A DNA stretch of 64,000 bases. Origin: CBDIDH01 sp965277595. Lineage in GTDB: Bacteria > Planctomycetota > Planctomycetia > Isosphaerales > Isosphaeraceae. The notes beneath the pieces were generated by a model that made no database searches, had not been told where the DNA came from, and saw only the letters and a program-made list of their open reading frames with translations. The position numbers and the translations under genes are program-made. Positions within the stretch are counted from its first letter, which is position 1. Every line of letters begins with the position of its first letter. The DNA is taken from positions 248,001-312,000 of the forward strand of contig CBDIDH010000001.1 of assembly GCA_965277595.1 (NCBI GenBank), written 5' to 3'. Shown in pieces: positions 43,320 through 51,960 of this stretch.

Positions 43320-44810
43320 TCAACGACCGCCGTTGCGGTTCAAAATCGCCTTTTCCAGAAGCTCGGGGTCGAGCTTGACCGGCTTCCTTGGCTTTGCAAC
43401 AGGGGGCGGCACCGGATCGGGGAGTTCGTCGTCTTCCGTGGACGATCCGGCCGGGCTCGCCGCGACGATCGGCGGAGGCAAGGGGGGATTCAACGGAGCC
43501 GAAGCCGAACCCGTTGATTTTGGCGGGGCCGCGGCATTGCCAGGTCGAGGAGTGGGCAAGGGACCGCCGAGCATCGGCGGAACCGGGAACTCGCCCGGCG
43601 GCGGCGCGGAGGTCTCGGCGACCATCCCCTGACCGGGCACCGCGCGCAACGGCGGCAATTCCTTGCGATCGATCTGAGGCGCCCGAGCCTGATTCACCAG
43701 CGGCGTGGTCGTCACGCCGGGTCTGGCTCCCTGACCGGCAACGCGGTCGACGGCAAATCCGCCTGTTGACGACGGGGCAGGGGCGTTCTCGGGCGCGAAC
43801 CGGGTAGGCAAGACCTGATCATTCACCGGCGGCTTCAGCTGAAGGCTCTTGACCCAGGCCGAGAGAATTTGATAGCGCGGGTCGTTCGAACCTCGAAAGA
43901 TCGGCCGAGGATTCGGGCTCTTGCCGTGCGGAACCAGGGCGCTGGAGAGAATCTCGCTCCGCGACGGGTTCTCGGGATCAATCAGGCGAAGGGTCGCGTC
44001 AAGGTTCGCCCGCAGGATATCGCCCGAAAGCCCTTTCCGCGACCTCACCGCGACAAGCTGAAAGGCTCCCGGGTGCTGCTCGTCGTGGCAACGCGCGCAG
44101 GAGGCTTGCAGCAAGGGGTGAATATCGCGGGCGAACTGGTCCCCGCGTTTCGCGGCGACGGTCGGCGGCAGGTCAAAGATCACGGGCGTCTGGGAGATGT
44201 TCAGATCGCGAACCGCCCTTCGAACGGTCAAGGCATCGATCTCCGACGGCCTCGCCTCGCCCGGAATCGCCGCCGACATCGCCGCCTCGCCGCTCGTCCG
44301 CATCAAGGCCGGGTCAGACCGAGGAGCGCGGTTCCGCTCGGCGTTCATTTCCAGGTTGGCGAGCATCGCCTTCGCCTCGCGCGCCCGGGGACTGACGGCG
44401 AGCACGGCCTTCAGTTCGGTCATGGCCTCGGCGGTCATGTTCTGGCCGAGGCACCAGCGGGCTAGCTTCAGGTGCTCGTCGGGGTCGCGCTCGGGCACCT
44501 GCGCGACCTTGTAACGATACACCGCGGCGATCGATTCAAAGGTCTCTTCCACCTGATCGGCCGGCACCGGAATCGTCCCCGCTCGGGACTGCACCAGGTA
44601 CTTCTTCCCCTCGCGGGTGATCGTGCCCGAGAGGAGTCGGCCGTTGGTCATCAAGAGCACCGTATGCGTCGGGTTCGATGCCGACGCCGGCGCGGCGGTC
44701 TGGCCAGGCGGCGCGGGGGCCTCGACCGGATACGCGGCATGCGTCGCCGCGACACCGAACAAGCCCAGCGCGGTCAGGCCAATGGCGATTGGGGATTTTT
44801 TGGATGACAT
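43320..44810 (-). CDS. Secreted c-type-haem-like protein with Pro-rich tail
   Basis: A 496-residue exported protein with signal peptide MSSKKSPIAIGLTALGLFGVAATHAAYP. An N-terminal Sm-like/SH3-like strand region follows (VLLMTNGRLLSGTITREGKKYLVQ), then a TPR-like helical pair (about 110-150). Around 236-250 a single CARCH haem-c attachment motif lies in LLQASCARCHDEQHPGAFQL. The last 150 residues are Pro/Ala-rich and probably disordered. The architecture is frequent in planctomycete genomes, with unknown function. Single gene, divergent from the Sm-like gene at 44952. Confidence 0.75.
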   Translation of the reverse strand: MSSKKSPIAIGLTALGLFGVAATHAAYPVEAPAPPGQTAAPASASNPTHTVLLMTNGRLLSGTITREGKKYLVQSRAGTIPVPADQVEETFESIAAVYRYKVAQVPERDPDEHLKLARWCLGQNMTAEAMTELKAVLAVSPRAREAKAMLANLEMNAERNRAPRSDPALMRTSGEAAMSAAIPGEARPSEIDALTVRRAVRDLNISQTPVIFDLPPTVAAKRGDQFARDIHPLLQASCARCHDEQHPGAFQLVAVRSRKGLSGDILRANLDATLRLIDPENPSRSEILSSALVPHGKSPNPRPIFRGSNDPRYQILSAWVKSLQLKPPVNDQVLPTRFAPENAPAPSSTGGFAVDRVAGQGARPGVTTTPLVNQARAPQIDRKELPPLRAVPGQGMVAETSAPPPGEFPVPPMLGGPLPTPRPGNAAAPPKSTGSASAPLNPPLPPPIVAASPAGSSTEDDELPDPVPPPVAKPRKPVKLDPELLEKAILNRNGGR

Positions 44811-44951
44811 GGTGGCCGAACGTTAGTCCTCCCCCTAAAATCCGTCAAGACGAATCACCAGGCTCATTTCATCCCCGTACCGAAAGGAAACTAGGGAAGA
44901 TGGGCAAGGATTCGGTCCTCTGGATTTTCGGTCCTCGGGCTTCTTCCTGAC

Positions 44952-45242
44952 ATGGCCACCGACGACACGTCACCTCATCTTCTCGATTCCCTGGTCGGTC
45001 AGGTCATTGTCGTTGACCTGATCTCGGCGTACGTCTGCCTGGGCACGCTCGCCGGTTACGATCGCGATTACCTGGACCTCCGCGACGCGGACTTCCACGA
45101 CTTCCGCGACAGCCCCAAGACTCGCGAGCTTTACGTTTACGACTCCGCCCGCCTCGGCATTCGCCGCAACCGCTCCCGCGTCCTCCTCCGCCGCGCCGAG
45201 GTCGTCGCCCTCACCCTCTTCTCTGACATCTCCGAATCCTGA
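44952..45242 (+). CDS. Small Sm-like (Lsm/Hfq-fold) protein
   Basis: A 96-residue protein. The Sm1-like part reads VGQVIVVDLISAYVCLGTLAGYDRDYLDLRDADFHD, with the typical G-x-L-x-G-Y-D and hydrophobic strand spacing; a second strand pair is LGIRRNRSRVLLRRAEVVALTLF. It is too divergent to be Hfq. Sm-fold proteins bind RNA, but many bacterial members only bind proteins. A 23-residue insertion separates the two blocks. Downstream lies a heptamer array; the upstream gene is divergent. Confidence 0.65.
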   Translation: MATDDTSPHLLDSLVGQVIVVDLISAYVCLGTLAGYDRDYLDLRDADFHDFRDSPKTRELYVYDSARLGIRRNRSRVLLRRAEVVALTLFSDISES

Positions 45243-45265
45243 CCCTTGCTCATCCCACCCCCTTT

Positions 45266-45335
45266 TGTCCTTTGCCCTTTGCCCTCTGTCCTTTGCCCTC
45301 TGTCCTTTGCCCTTTGTCCTTTGTCCTTTGCCCTT
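45266..45335. repeat. Family-B heptamer array, 10 units
   Basis: Ten in-phase units TGTCCTT/TGCCCTT/TGCCCTC, starting 24 bases after the stop codon of the Sm-like gene and followed by a TTTTTCC run. Confidence 0.9.
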
Positions 45336-45468
45336 TTTCCTCCCCATCTCCCCATCCGGCACACCACGTGCTGATCTCGGATATTCAACGCCCTGACGCG
45401 AATACCCTCTCGTGGTCCGCTCCTGACCCGACCACGCGATTGAACCATCCTCACGAGGTGAACGTCCC

Positions 45469-46413
45469 ATGTTGTGGAAACCGCGATGGCTTCTGGCCTT
45501 GCCAGTCGCCTTGACCCTGGCCGCGACCGCCGAGCCGACAGGATCAGCCCGCGCATCGACCATCCGCGACGATGCCGGGATGTTCAGCGCTCCGGCCGTC
45601 CAGCAAGCCGAGGCCGAGCTGAACCGGATCGAACGCGAACAGCAGATGCCGACGACGGTCGAGACCGTCAAGTCGCTCGACGGCGGCACCGTCGAGGCCG
45701 TGACCCGAGAGCACGCCGGCCGCTCGGGATCGGAGGGCCTTTACATCTTGATCGCGAAGGCCGAACACAAGATTGACGTCCACGTCTCCGCCAGCTTCGG
45801 CGGCGCGATGGACAACGCGCGTCGGCTCGCGATCCGCCAGGCCTTCATCAGCGGCCTCAAACAGCAGGATTTCGACGGTGCCCTGATGGCAGGCGTCCGA
45901 GAAGTGAATACCGAGATCTCCGCCGCGCACGCACGCAACGGCCTTCGCCGCGAGGCGGGACGTCCCGGCGGCGCTCCGGTCGTCCGCCGAGGCAACCCGG
46001 GCGGTTTCGGCCTTGGCTCGCTGCTGGGCCTTGGCCTGGTGATTGTCGGCGTTCTCTTCGTCTTCCGCCTCCTTGGCTCGCTCTTTCGAGGTGGCGGCGG
46101 CGGTTACGCTCCCGGCCCCGGCGGCATGATGGGCCGACCCGGGTATGGCGGCGCCGGCGGCGGCGGATTCATGTCCAGCCTTTTTGGCGGGATCGGCGGC
46201 GCGATGGCGGGAAACTGGCTCTACGACCAGTTCTCCGGCCGCCATCAAGGCGGCTATACCGATAGTTCCAACTACGGCGGCGACGCCGGTATCTCCGACG
46301 CTGGCTCCGCCGGCGACACCTCCGGCGACTGGGGCGGTGGCGGCGGTGACCTCGGCGGCGGTGGCGACTGGGGCGGCGGCGGTGGTGACACCGGCGGCGG
46401 CGGCGACTGGTAA
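45469..46413 (+). CDS. TPM-domain secreted membrane protein with Gly-rich tail
   Basis: A 314-residue protein with a signal peptide (MLWKPRWLLALPVALTLAATAEPTGSA) and an N-terminal TPM (YgcG-like) domain at about 32-145 (IRDDAGMFSAPAVQQAEAELNRIEREQQMPTTVETVKSL, with a HVSASFGGAM strand). A TM helix lies near 184-205 (FGLGSLLGLGLVIVGVLFVFRLLG). The last 100 residues are almost pure Gly/Ser/Trp/Asp, ending in repeated GGGGDW-type units. TPM domains are associated with membrane repair and photosystem assembly; the role here is unknown. A good terminator follows at 46456-46492. Confidence 0.82.
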   Translation: MLWKPRWLLALPVALTLAATAEPTGSARASTIRDDAGMFSAPAVQQAEAELNRIEREQQMPTTVETVKSLDGGTVEAVTREHAGRSGSEGLYILIAKAEHKIDVHVSASFGGAMDNARRLAIRQAFISGLKQQDFDGALMAGVREVNTEISAAHARNGLRREAGRPGGAPVVRRGNPGGFGLGSLLGLGLVIVGVLFVFRLLGSLFRGGGGGYAPGPGGMMGRPGYGGAGGGGFMSSLFGGIGGAMAGNWLYDQFSGRHQGGYTDSSNYGGDAGISDAGSAGDTSGDWGGGGGDLGGGGDWGGGGGDTGGGGDW

Positions 46414-46455
46414 AACCCCCTTCGCCCGATCCTCTCCCGATTCTCCGCACACAAC

Positions 46456-46492
46456 CGCGACAGCCGGACCACAACCCGGCCGTCGCGTTTTT
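46456..46492 (+). terminator. Intrinsic terminator of the TPM gene
   Basis: CGCGACAGCCGG (46456-46467) pairs with CCGGCCGTCGCG (46476-46487) with one mismatch and an 8-base loop, followed by TTTTT at 46488-46492. It begins 43 bases after the stop codon. Confidence 0.85.
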
Positions 46493-46510
46493 CTTTGCGC
46501 CTGAGAACGG

Positions 46511-46581
46511 GTGACCGATGACCGATGACCAAGTCACTCCGAAACTCGGTCATCGGTCATTAGTCATTGGTCATCGGTCAT
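46511..46581. repeat. Inverted family-A heptamers between convergent genes
   Basis: GTGACCG ATGACCG ATGACCA (46511-46531) faces five units CGGTCAT CGGTCAT TAGTCAT TGGTCAT CGGTCAT (46547-46581). ATGACCGATGACC (46518-46530) pairs perfectly with GGTCATCGGTCAT (46548-46560). The right-hand array enters the end of the M56 gene and supplies its stop codon (minus strand, 46571-46573). Confidence 0.88.
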
Positions 46582-49500
46582 TCCCCCCCGGCTCAACCGG
46601 CTTCAACGTGCTCCAATCCGGTAGTGTCGCCCGGATTTCCACCGGTTCGGGGCGATCGGCCTTGACGACCCCGACACTTTCCTTATCCCAGGTCATCCCC
46701 GATCGGTCGTTCAACTGATAAACGCCCGCCGCCAGGTTGCTGAACCGGAACCGGCCCTGCGTGTCAGTCTTCGCCTCGGGGTTATAGGCAGGATATCGGC
46801 CCGGCTGACCTTCCTTTTCCACCGCATACAACTCGACCCCCTCGATGGGCCAGCCCGTCGTCTTGTCGATCACCCGGCCAAAAATGACATGCCCGCGCTT
46901 CAGGCGAATCTCGACCGGCGGTCCCCCCGGTTGAAGCAGAGCCTTGGTCGGCTGATAATCATGTGTTAAATCCAGATTCGCCCTGTACTGGCCGTGAACC
47001 GCGTTCAACTCGTCGAACTGAAACCGGCCGTCGCGTCCCGTCGCGGTCGGCGGACCCCAGACCGTTTCCGCGTGCTTCAGGTCGAGTTCCAGCGTCGTCT
47101 CGATCCCCGAGAGCGGCTCGCCGTCGGAACCGATCACTCGCCCCCTGGCCGTCGCGGGCGCATCGAGGCGGATCTCAACCCGCTCCGTCGCCCGGGAACC
47201 ATCGAGCCTCACCACCCGGCTAACCCCCTTCAAATGCCCTCGTGATGCGTTCGCCACATAGCTCCCGCCGATGGGCAGCGGTCCCAGAAAAAACCGGCCG
47301 TCGCTGTCGACTTGGGCGGAATTCGCGTTCGCCGTGAACCCCTCCCAGCCTGCCGGTTTCTCGACCGTCGACGCCCCGACGCTCACCCCGGCAACAGCCG
47401 CCTTCCCCTCGTGGTCGACAACCCGGCCCACGATCGCCCCGGCCGGAACCCCTTTGATTTCCACGATCATCGGCCCGTCATCCGCGGAAACCTTCACCAT
47501 GCCTTCCTGAAACCAGGTGCCGACGACCGCATTCGGCCGATACACCAGCCACCCCGGCGCAACCATCTCAAGCGAGACCTCGCTCTTCTGGATCGGGAGA
47601 TGAAATTCCTTCGCATTGGCAAGGCTATCCGGGTAGGACGTATAACCATTGATGAACCCGGTCGCCGCCACTTCCGCGCCGCCGAGGCGCACGAACCGCA
47701 AGATCGCCCGCCGTTTTCTCGGATGCGCCACGACCTCGTTCAGGTCGATCGTCACCGGAATCTCGGCCGTCTTGCCGACGTCGAGCTTGGCGACATGATC
47801 GCCCGCCCTGATGATGACCTCGCCCGCCAGAACCCCTGGAACCGTGAACCGGCCGCCCCCCTCGACCCGCTCCACGGTCACCGGCCTGACAATCGGCGCG
47901 CTCCCCATGAGGTCGATCTCGCGGCTTTTCTCCAGAACCTCCACGACCGCCTTACCTGACGATCGTTCCAGAAGGCCAAGGTCTCCCTTGATCGTCCCGA
48001 GAATCGTCCGCTTCGGCCCGACCACCCATTTCAGGCCCGTCCGACCCGCGCGGACGCCCAAGATAATCGCCCGGCCTTGCGTCTCGGCGTTGATCATCAA
48101 CGCATACGTCGGGGCGTCCTCAAGCGTATCGAGCGTGAACCGGCCGTTTTGATCGGTCGTCGCCATCGTCGGATCGGAATCGCCGTACTGGGAAGAACTC
48201 TGCTCTCTGTACTTGTAATAGGGCCTGATCGTCGCCCCCGCGATCGGCTTGCCGTCTGGATCAACAATCACTCCCGACGTCGGCCTGGCGTGCACGATCG
48301 TCAGCGTGGTCGTTCCCTCGGGGTTCAAGGTCACGTCTCCCAGATCCGGCGGCAGAAATCCCTTCGCCGCGACGGACATCCGATACGCCCCCCGCGCCGC
48401 GTGCGCAAAGGTCGCCAATCCGTCGGCATCGGTCGACAGCCCCTCCGCGCCGTACATCGCGCCGCGATCAATGACGAGGCCACCGCTTACCTTCGCTCCC
48501 GCGACCGGCTTTCCCGCCTCATCGACGACCCGTACCCGCCCCGGAAACCCCGGCTCAAAGACCACGTCAATCCCGTCAATCGTCGCCCCCGGTTTCGCCT
48601 CAAACGGCCCGACGACCACCGGCGCGAACTCCTTCGGCTCCAGCGAGAGCCAGACGACTCCCGCGTACACCTTGACCGCAAATTCCCCCTTGATCCGACC
48701 GAGAGCGGCCCCCGATGATCGGTTCGCCGATCGGCTGAACGACCACGCCTTGGCCGTTCCCGAGAACGGAGCGCCCCCCGGCGCATGCAGCGTTCCCTTG
48801 AGCGTCGCCTTTCCCTCGCCGGTCACATCCATCGGCGCGAATTCGGCCTTCGCCTTCTTGAGCTTCTCGACCCGCTCCGCCGGTGAAAGCACCTGCGCCG
48901 CGAGCACGACAGCCGTATCCGCCCCGCGCCTCAAGGCAAAGAGCGCGATCGGCCCGAGCACGACCAGCGCAAGCAACCCCGACCACGACAGCCCCGGCCT
49001 TTCGGTCGGTCTCAAAACCCTGAGCACCCGCCCTCTCAAGGTTGACGGCCTCGGCCCTCCCCAGGCCATCGCCGCCGAGAGACCGCCGGCGCGCTCGGCC
49101 CAATCCGCCAGCGCTCGCGAATATTCGATCGGCCGCCCCGTGATTTCCACCGCCTCGGCGTCACAGGCGGCTTCGCGCTCGACCCTCGCCTGCCTCCCCA
49201 GCCACCAGACCGCCGGGTTGAAAAAGAGCAGGGCCTCGACCACCATTTGCCCCAGATTCATCAGATAATCATGCCTTCGCACGTGCGCCAGTTCATGCGC
49301 CAGAATCGCCCTCAGCGTCTCGGGGTCAATTCCCGTCGCCAGGGCCGCCGGCACGACGATCGTCGGCCAGACCACTCCCAGAACCGCCGGCCCCCGACAC
49401 TCGACCGCCTCGACGATCCTGACGACCCGGCCGATCCCCATCCTCGTTTTGATCGCCTCCAGTTCCTCGACGATCCTTCGATCCGCCTCGCCCGCACTCC

Positions 49501-49936
49501 TCGCCAATGCCGACGCCCCCGCCGCCGCGCCGATGCCTCGCGCCAGCATCACCCCGACGCCCAGCAACCACCCCGCCGCCACCACGTTGACCCATCCGCG
49601 TTGTTCTTCTCGCGGTTCCTCGACGCTCTCCCTCGGCTCTCGGTCGATCGCGACGAACCTTGCCGACGCCTCTCCCCTGACCTCCGTCCCGACCACCGTT
49701 TCGACCTTCGCGCCCGGCTCATACCCGAGCGCCGCCCACGTCAGGACGGCCACGACCAGAACCCCAAACTCCCCTCCCAGAGCGACCCCATACCTCCACC
49801 CCGTTTTTCTCGCGGGCAGACACCACAAAATCGCCGCCGAGGCCAGGGCAATCAACGCCCCTTGCCAGACCGAATGCATCAGCGTCTCAACCAAGGTCCG
49901 CCAGACTCTATGATCGAAAAAATCGACGAAGTTCAT
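46571..49936 (-). CDS. M56 (BlaR1/MecR1-type) metallopeptidase with carboxypeptidase-regulatory-like repeats
   Basis: A 1121-residue membrane protein. Four TM helices lie near 24-44, 49-71, 115-137 and 316-337. The zinc site HELAH is at about residue 214 (ILAHELAHVRRHDYL). After TM4 there is no penicillin-binding sensor domain; instead the rest is a series of carboxypeptidase-regulatory/Ig-like repeats (FPGRVRVVDEAGKPVAGAKV; TSGVIVDPDGKPIAGATI and similar), likely periplasmic ligand-binding modules. It overlaps the BlaI gene by ATGA (49933-49936), so the pair is coupled. By analogy, an external signal triggers cleavage of BlaI and derepression. The stop codon lies inside a heptamer array. Confidence 0.9.
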   Translation of the reverse strand: MNFVDFFDHRVWRTLVETLMHSVWQGALIALASAAILWCLPARKTGWRYGVALGGEFGVLVVAVLTWAALGYEPGAKVETVVGTEVRGEASARFVAIDREPRESVEEPREEQRGWVNVVAAGWLLGVGVMLARGIGAAAGASALARSAGEADRRIVEELEAIKTRMGIGRVVRIVEAVECRGPAVLGVVWPTIVVPAALATGIDPETLRAILAHELAHVRRHDYLMNLGQMVVEALLFFNPAVWWLGRQARVEREAACDAEAVEITGRPIEYSRALADWAERAGGLSAAMAWGGPRPSTLRGRVLRVLRPTERPGLSWSGLLALVVLGPIALFALRRGADTAVVLAAQVLSPAERVEKLKKAKAEFAPMDVTGEGKATLKGTLHAPGGAPFSGTAKAWSFSRSANRSSGAALGRIKGEFAVKVYAGVVWLSLEPKEFAPVVVGPFEAKPGATIDGIDVVFEPGFPGRVRVVDEAGKPVAGAKVSGGLVIDRGAMYGAEGLSTDADGLATFAHAARGAYRMSVAAKGFLPPDLGDVTLNPEGTTTLTIVHARPTSGVIVDPDGKPIAGATIRPYYKYREQSSSQYGDSDPTMATTDQNGRFTLDTLEDAPTYALMINAETQGRAIILGVRAGRTGLKWVVGPKRTILGTIKGDLGLLERSSGKAVVEVLEKSREIDLMGSAPIVRPVTVERVEGGGRFTVPGVLAGEVIIRAGDHVAKLDVGKTAEIPVTIDLNEVVAHPRKRRAILRFVRLGGAEVAATGFINGYTSYPDSLANAKEFHLPIQKSEVSLEMVAPGWLVYRPNAVVGTWFQEGMVKVSADDGPMIVEIKGVPAGAIVGRVVDHEGKAAVAGVSVGASTVEKPAGWEGFTANANSAQVDSDGRFFLGPLPIGGSYVANASRGHLKGVSRVVRLDGSRATERVEIRLDAPATARGRVIGSDGEPLSGIETTLELDLKHAETVWGPPTATGRDGRFQFDELNAVHGQYRANLDLTHDYQPTKALLQPGGPPVEIRLKRGHVIFGRVIDKTTGWPIEGVELYAVEKEGQPGRYPAYNPEAKTDTQGRFRFSNLAAGVYQLNDRSGMTWDKESVGVVKADRPEPVEIRATLPDWSTLKPVEPGGNDR

Positions 49937-50340
49937 GGCGTCCCTCCTTCCGGTCCGTTCAGCCTCGCCTTCTCCTCGGCCTCGCCGATCACCATGCGGA
50001 TCTCCGCCAGTTCCTCCTCATCGACGTTCTTGCCAACGAGCAGGCATTGCAGCGCCCTCGCCGCGCTCCCTCCGAAAACATTACGCACGAGGTCCGTCAT
50101 CACCGGCCCGAGTACCCTTCCCCTCGGCTTCAAGGCCCGATAAACGTTCGCCTGTCCTTGCTGTGTGTGGCCGACCAGCCCCTTGCGTTCCAGCCCCTGC
50201 ATCGTCGAGAGGATCGTCGTGTACGCCCTCCCTTTCCCATCGGGCATCGCCTCCCTGACCTCCCTGACCGACGACGGCCCCCTCTCCCACAAAACCCCCA
50301 GCACCTGCAACTCCACCCCCGACGGCCTCGCCTGCGCCAT
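49933..50340 (-). CDS. BlaI/MecI/CopY-family transcriptional repressor
   Basis: A 135-residue winged-helix repressor: PSGVELQVLGVLWERGPSSVREVREAM, then GRAYTTILSTMQGLERKGLVGHTQQGQANVYRAL (recognition helix and wing), and a helical dimerisation C-terminus (GPVMTDLVRNVFGGSAARALQCLL). It is the first gene of the BlaI-M56 pair. Two tandem perfect dyads lie 25-60 bases upstream of its start (50365-50400), consistent with autorepression. Proteolysis by the M56 partner would release it. Confidence 0.93.
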   Translation of the reverse strand: MAQARPSGVELQVLGVLWERGPSSVREVREAMPDGKGRAYTTILSTMQGLERKGLVGHTQQGQANVYRALKPRGRVLGPVMTDLVRNVFGGSAARALQCLLVGKNVDEEELAEIRMVIGEAEEKARLNGPEGGTP

Positions 50341-50364
50341 GATCCGACCCTCCCGTGTGACAGC

Positions 50365-50400
50365 CTACTAGAAACCTAGTATCTACTAGATTCCTAGTAG
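50365..50400. promoter_or_regulatory. Double BlaI-type operator
   Basis: Two tandem dyads: TACTAG-AAAC-CTAGTA (50366-50381) and CTACTAG-ATTC-CTAGTAG (50383-50400), centre-to-centre 18 bp. TACTAG/CTAGTA half-sites resemble BlaI/MecI boxes built on TAC/GTA cores. They sit just upstream of the blaI-like gene. Confidence 0.85.
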
Positions 50401-50429
50401 CGTCAAGCGGTTACCATTCGGATCTGCCA

Positions 50430-50699
50430 TCACTCCACTTCGAGGATTTCGCCGGTCGTGGAAACCTCAACCTCCCGGGTCTTGCCTCTCTTGTTCTTGC
50501 CGATGATCTCGTACGTTTCCTTGCCTTCAAAGGTTGACTTTCTCGCCCTCTCGAACGTGAATCCGGGGAGCCGTTTCTTCGCCGCCTCCAGCGACCCCGC
50601 CGGCAGTTTCTCCAGCGCCACCGGCTCCTGTTCCTTCGCCGACTCCCCGCACCCCGTCATCACCACCGCCCCCACAATCACCCACCATCTCATCTTCAT
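50430..50699 (-). CDS. Small PepSY-like lipoprotein
   Basis: An 89-residue lipoprotein. The signal ends in a lipobox (VGAVVMTGCGES, Cys at residue 17). The mature part (KLPAGSLEAAKKRLPGFTFERARKSTFEGKETYEIIGKNKRGKTREVEVSTTGEILEVE) has the compact beta-hairpin pattern of PepSY-like domains. PepSY proteins often inhibit or bind peptidases at the envelope. It lies directly upstream of the BlaI operator on the same strand, and may be controlled with it or be independent. Confidence 0.75.
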   Translation of the reverse strand: MKMRWWVIVGAVVMTGCGESAKEQEPVALEKLPAGSLEAAKKRLPGFTFERARKSTFEGKETYEIIGKNKRGKTREVEVSTTGEILEVE

Positions 50700-50711
50700 T
50701 TTTATTCCCTT

Positions 50712-50928
50712 TGTCCTTTGCCCTTTGTCCTTTGCCCTTTGTCCTCTGTCCTCTGCCCTCTGCCCTCTGACCTCTGCCCTCTGTCCTCTGCCCTCTGCCC
50801 TCTGCCCTCTGCCCTCTGCCCTTTGTCCTCTGCCCTCTGCCCTCTGCCCTCTGCCCTTTGTCCTCTGCCCTCTGCCCTTTGTCCTCTGCCCTCTGCCCTC
50901 TGTCCTCTGCCCTCTGCCCTTTGTCCTT
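50712..50928. repeat. Family-B heptamer array, 31 units
   Basis: The array is 217 bases, exactly 31 units (TGTCCTT, TGCCCTT, TGTCCTC, TGCCCTC, one TGACCTC), all in phase. It fills the gap between the DUF1559 stop codon (50931, 2 bases away) and the lipoprotein start (50699, 12 bases away). Confidence 0.95.
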
Positions 50929-50930
50929 TC

Positions 50931-51881
50931 TCAGTACGCATCCCCCGACAAAACCTCCGCCCCGGCTCGCGTGCTCAGGCCGAGATAGGTTTTGTAATCC
51001 ATCGAGGCTTTCAAATAAGCGGCGTGCCCGTCGCCAAAGAGGAATTGAGCCCCTCGGCCGCCGTGAAGGCTGTAAAACTGGTTCGCTTCCGAGTTGTTGT
51101 CACCCGGCCCGACGCGGTCGCCCGAATGCCCGAGCACCAAACCTGGCGCCAGTTCCGTGACCCGACGCCCGACGATCCCGGCCGGATACATCACCGCTCC
51201 GGTCACCGCCCCCGACCACGTCGCTCCATTCAAAACGCTCGCCCGTTCGCCCACAAAGAGCGTTTGCGACAACCCGTCCGTCACGTCCTTCGGCGCCACG
51301 GCGCTATTCCGAAAAAAGATCCCCTCGCCGTCCGGCCCCGGCTCGCTGATCCCGCTCACCCCCACATAATTGCCCGGTGCCACCTGACAGAGATTGCTCA
51401 CGAACGCCCCTGTCGCAAGGTCCCTCCGCGCCGTCCAGAAAATCTGCGACGAGGGATCGGATGGACAGAGAAACGCATTGATCGTCACGAGACGCGCGGT
51501 CTGATTCGAGGGATCAGCCACGCCCAGGCTGAAGTTCACGGCGTTAAAAACCGCCGGCTGTTCCATCTGTGGCAGTGCCATCGCCGCCCAGCCCCAGCCT
51601 GGCCCCGTGTCGTTGCCATTGCTGTCAACGTTCGAGAGGTATCCAGGCGGATACACCTTTTGCGCCTGCTCATAATTGGCGAAGGCCAGTCCGATCTGTT
51701 TCAGGTTGTTGATGCACTGCGCCCGCCTCGCGGCCTCGCGCGCGGCCTGCACCGCCGGCAAGAGCAAGGCAATCAGTACCGCGATGATCGTGATCACGAC
51801 CAGCAGTTCAATCAGCGTGAACCCACCCGTTCGACGCCCAATCCTGGACGACGACGACGCAAAATCGATGGATGCGCGCAC
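50931..51881 (-). CDS. DUF1559 prepilin-like protein
   Basis: A 316-residue protein of the large planctomycete DUF1559 family. The N-terminus carries a type IV prepilin-like methylation motif GGFTLIELLVVITIIAVLIALLLPAV (about 19-44). The body has family blocks (REAARRAQCINNLKQIGLAFANYE, FLCPSDPS, NYVGVSG, GDGHAAYLK). Such proteins are presumed to be processed by a prepilin peptidase and exported by a type II/IV-like system. Its 3' end touches the 31-unit heptamer array. Single gene. Confidence 0.92.
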   Translation of the reverse strand: MRASIDFASSSSRIGRRTGGFTLIELLVVITIIAVLIALLLPAVQAAREAARRAQCINNLKQIGLAFANYEQAQKVYPPGYLSNVDSNGNDTGPGWGWAAMALPQMEQPAVFNAVNFSLGVADPSNQTARLVTINAFLCPSDPSSQIFWTARRDLATGAFVSNLCQVAPGNYVGVSGISEPGPDGEGIFFRNSAVAPKDVTDGLSQTLFVGERASVLNGATWSGAVTGAVMYPAGIVGRRVTELAPGLVLGHSGDRVGPGDNNSEANQFYSLHGGRGAQFLFGDGHAAYLKASMDYKTYLGLSTRAGAEVLSGDAY

Positions 51882-51960
51882 GGAAAACCTCCCGGCTTCT
51901 TGTTCGAAAATGATTCGTGAACGACCACAAAGGCGACGCCTTCATCTCGCTCGAATCACG

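Noticed and set aside
46571..49936. Beta-lactam sensor BlaR1
   Set aside because: No penicillin-binding domain with SxxK/KTG motifs after the fourth TM; only regulatory-like beta repeats.
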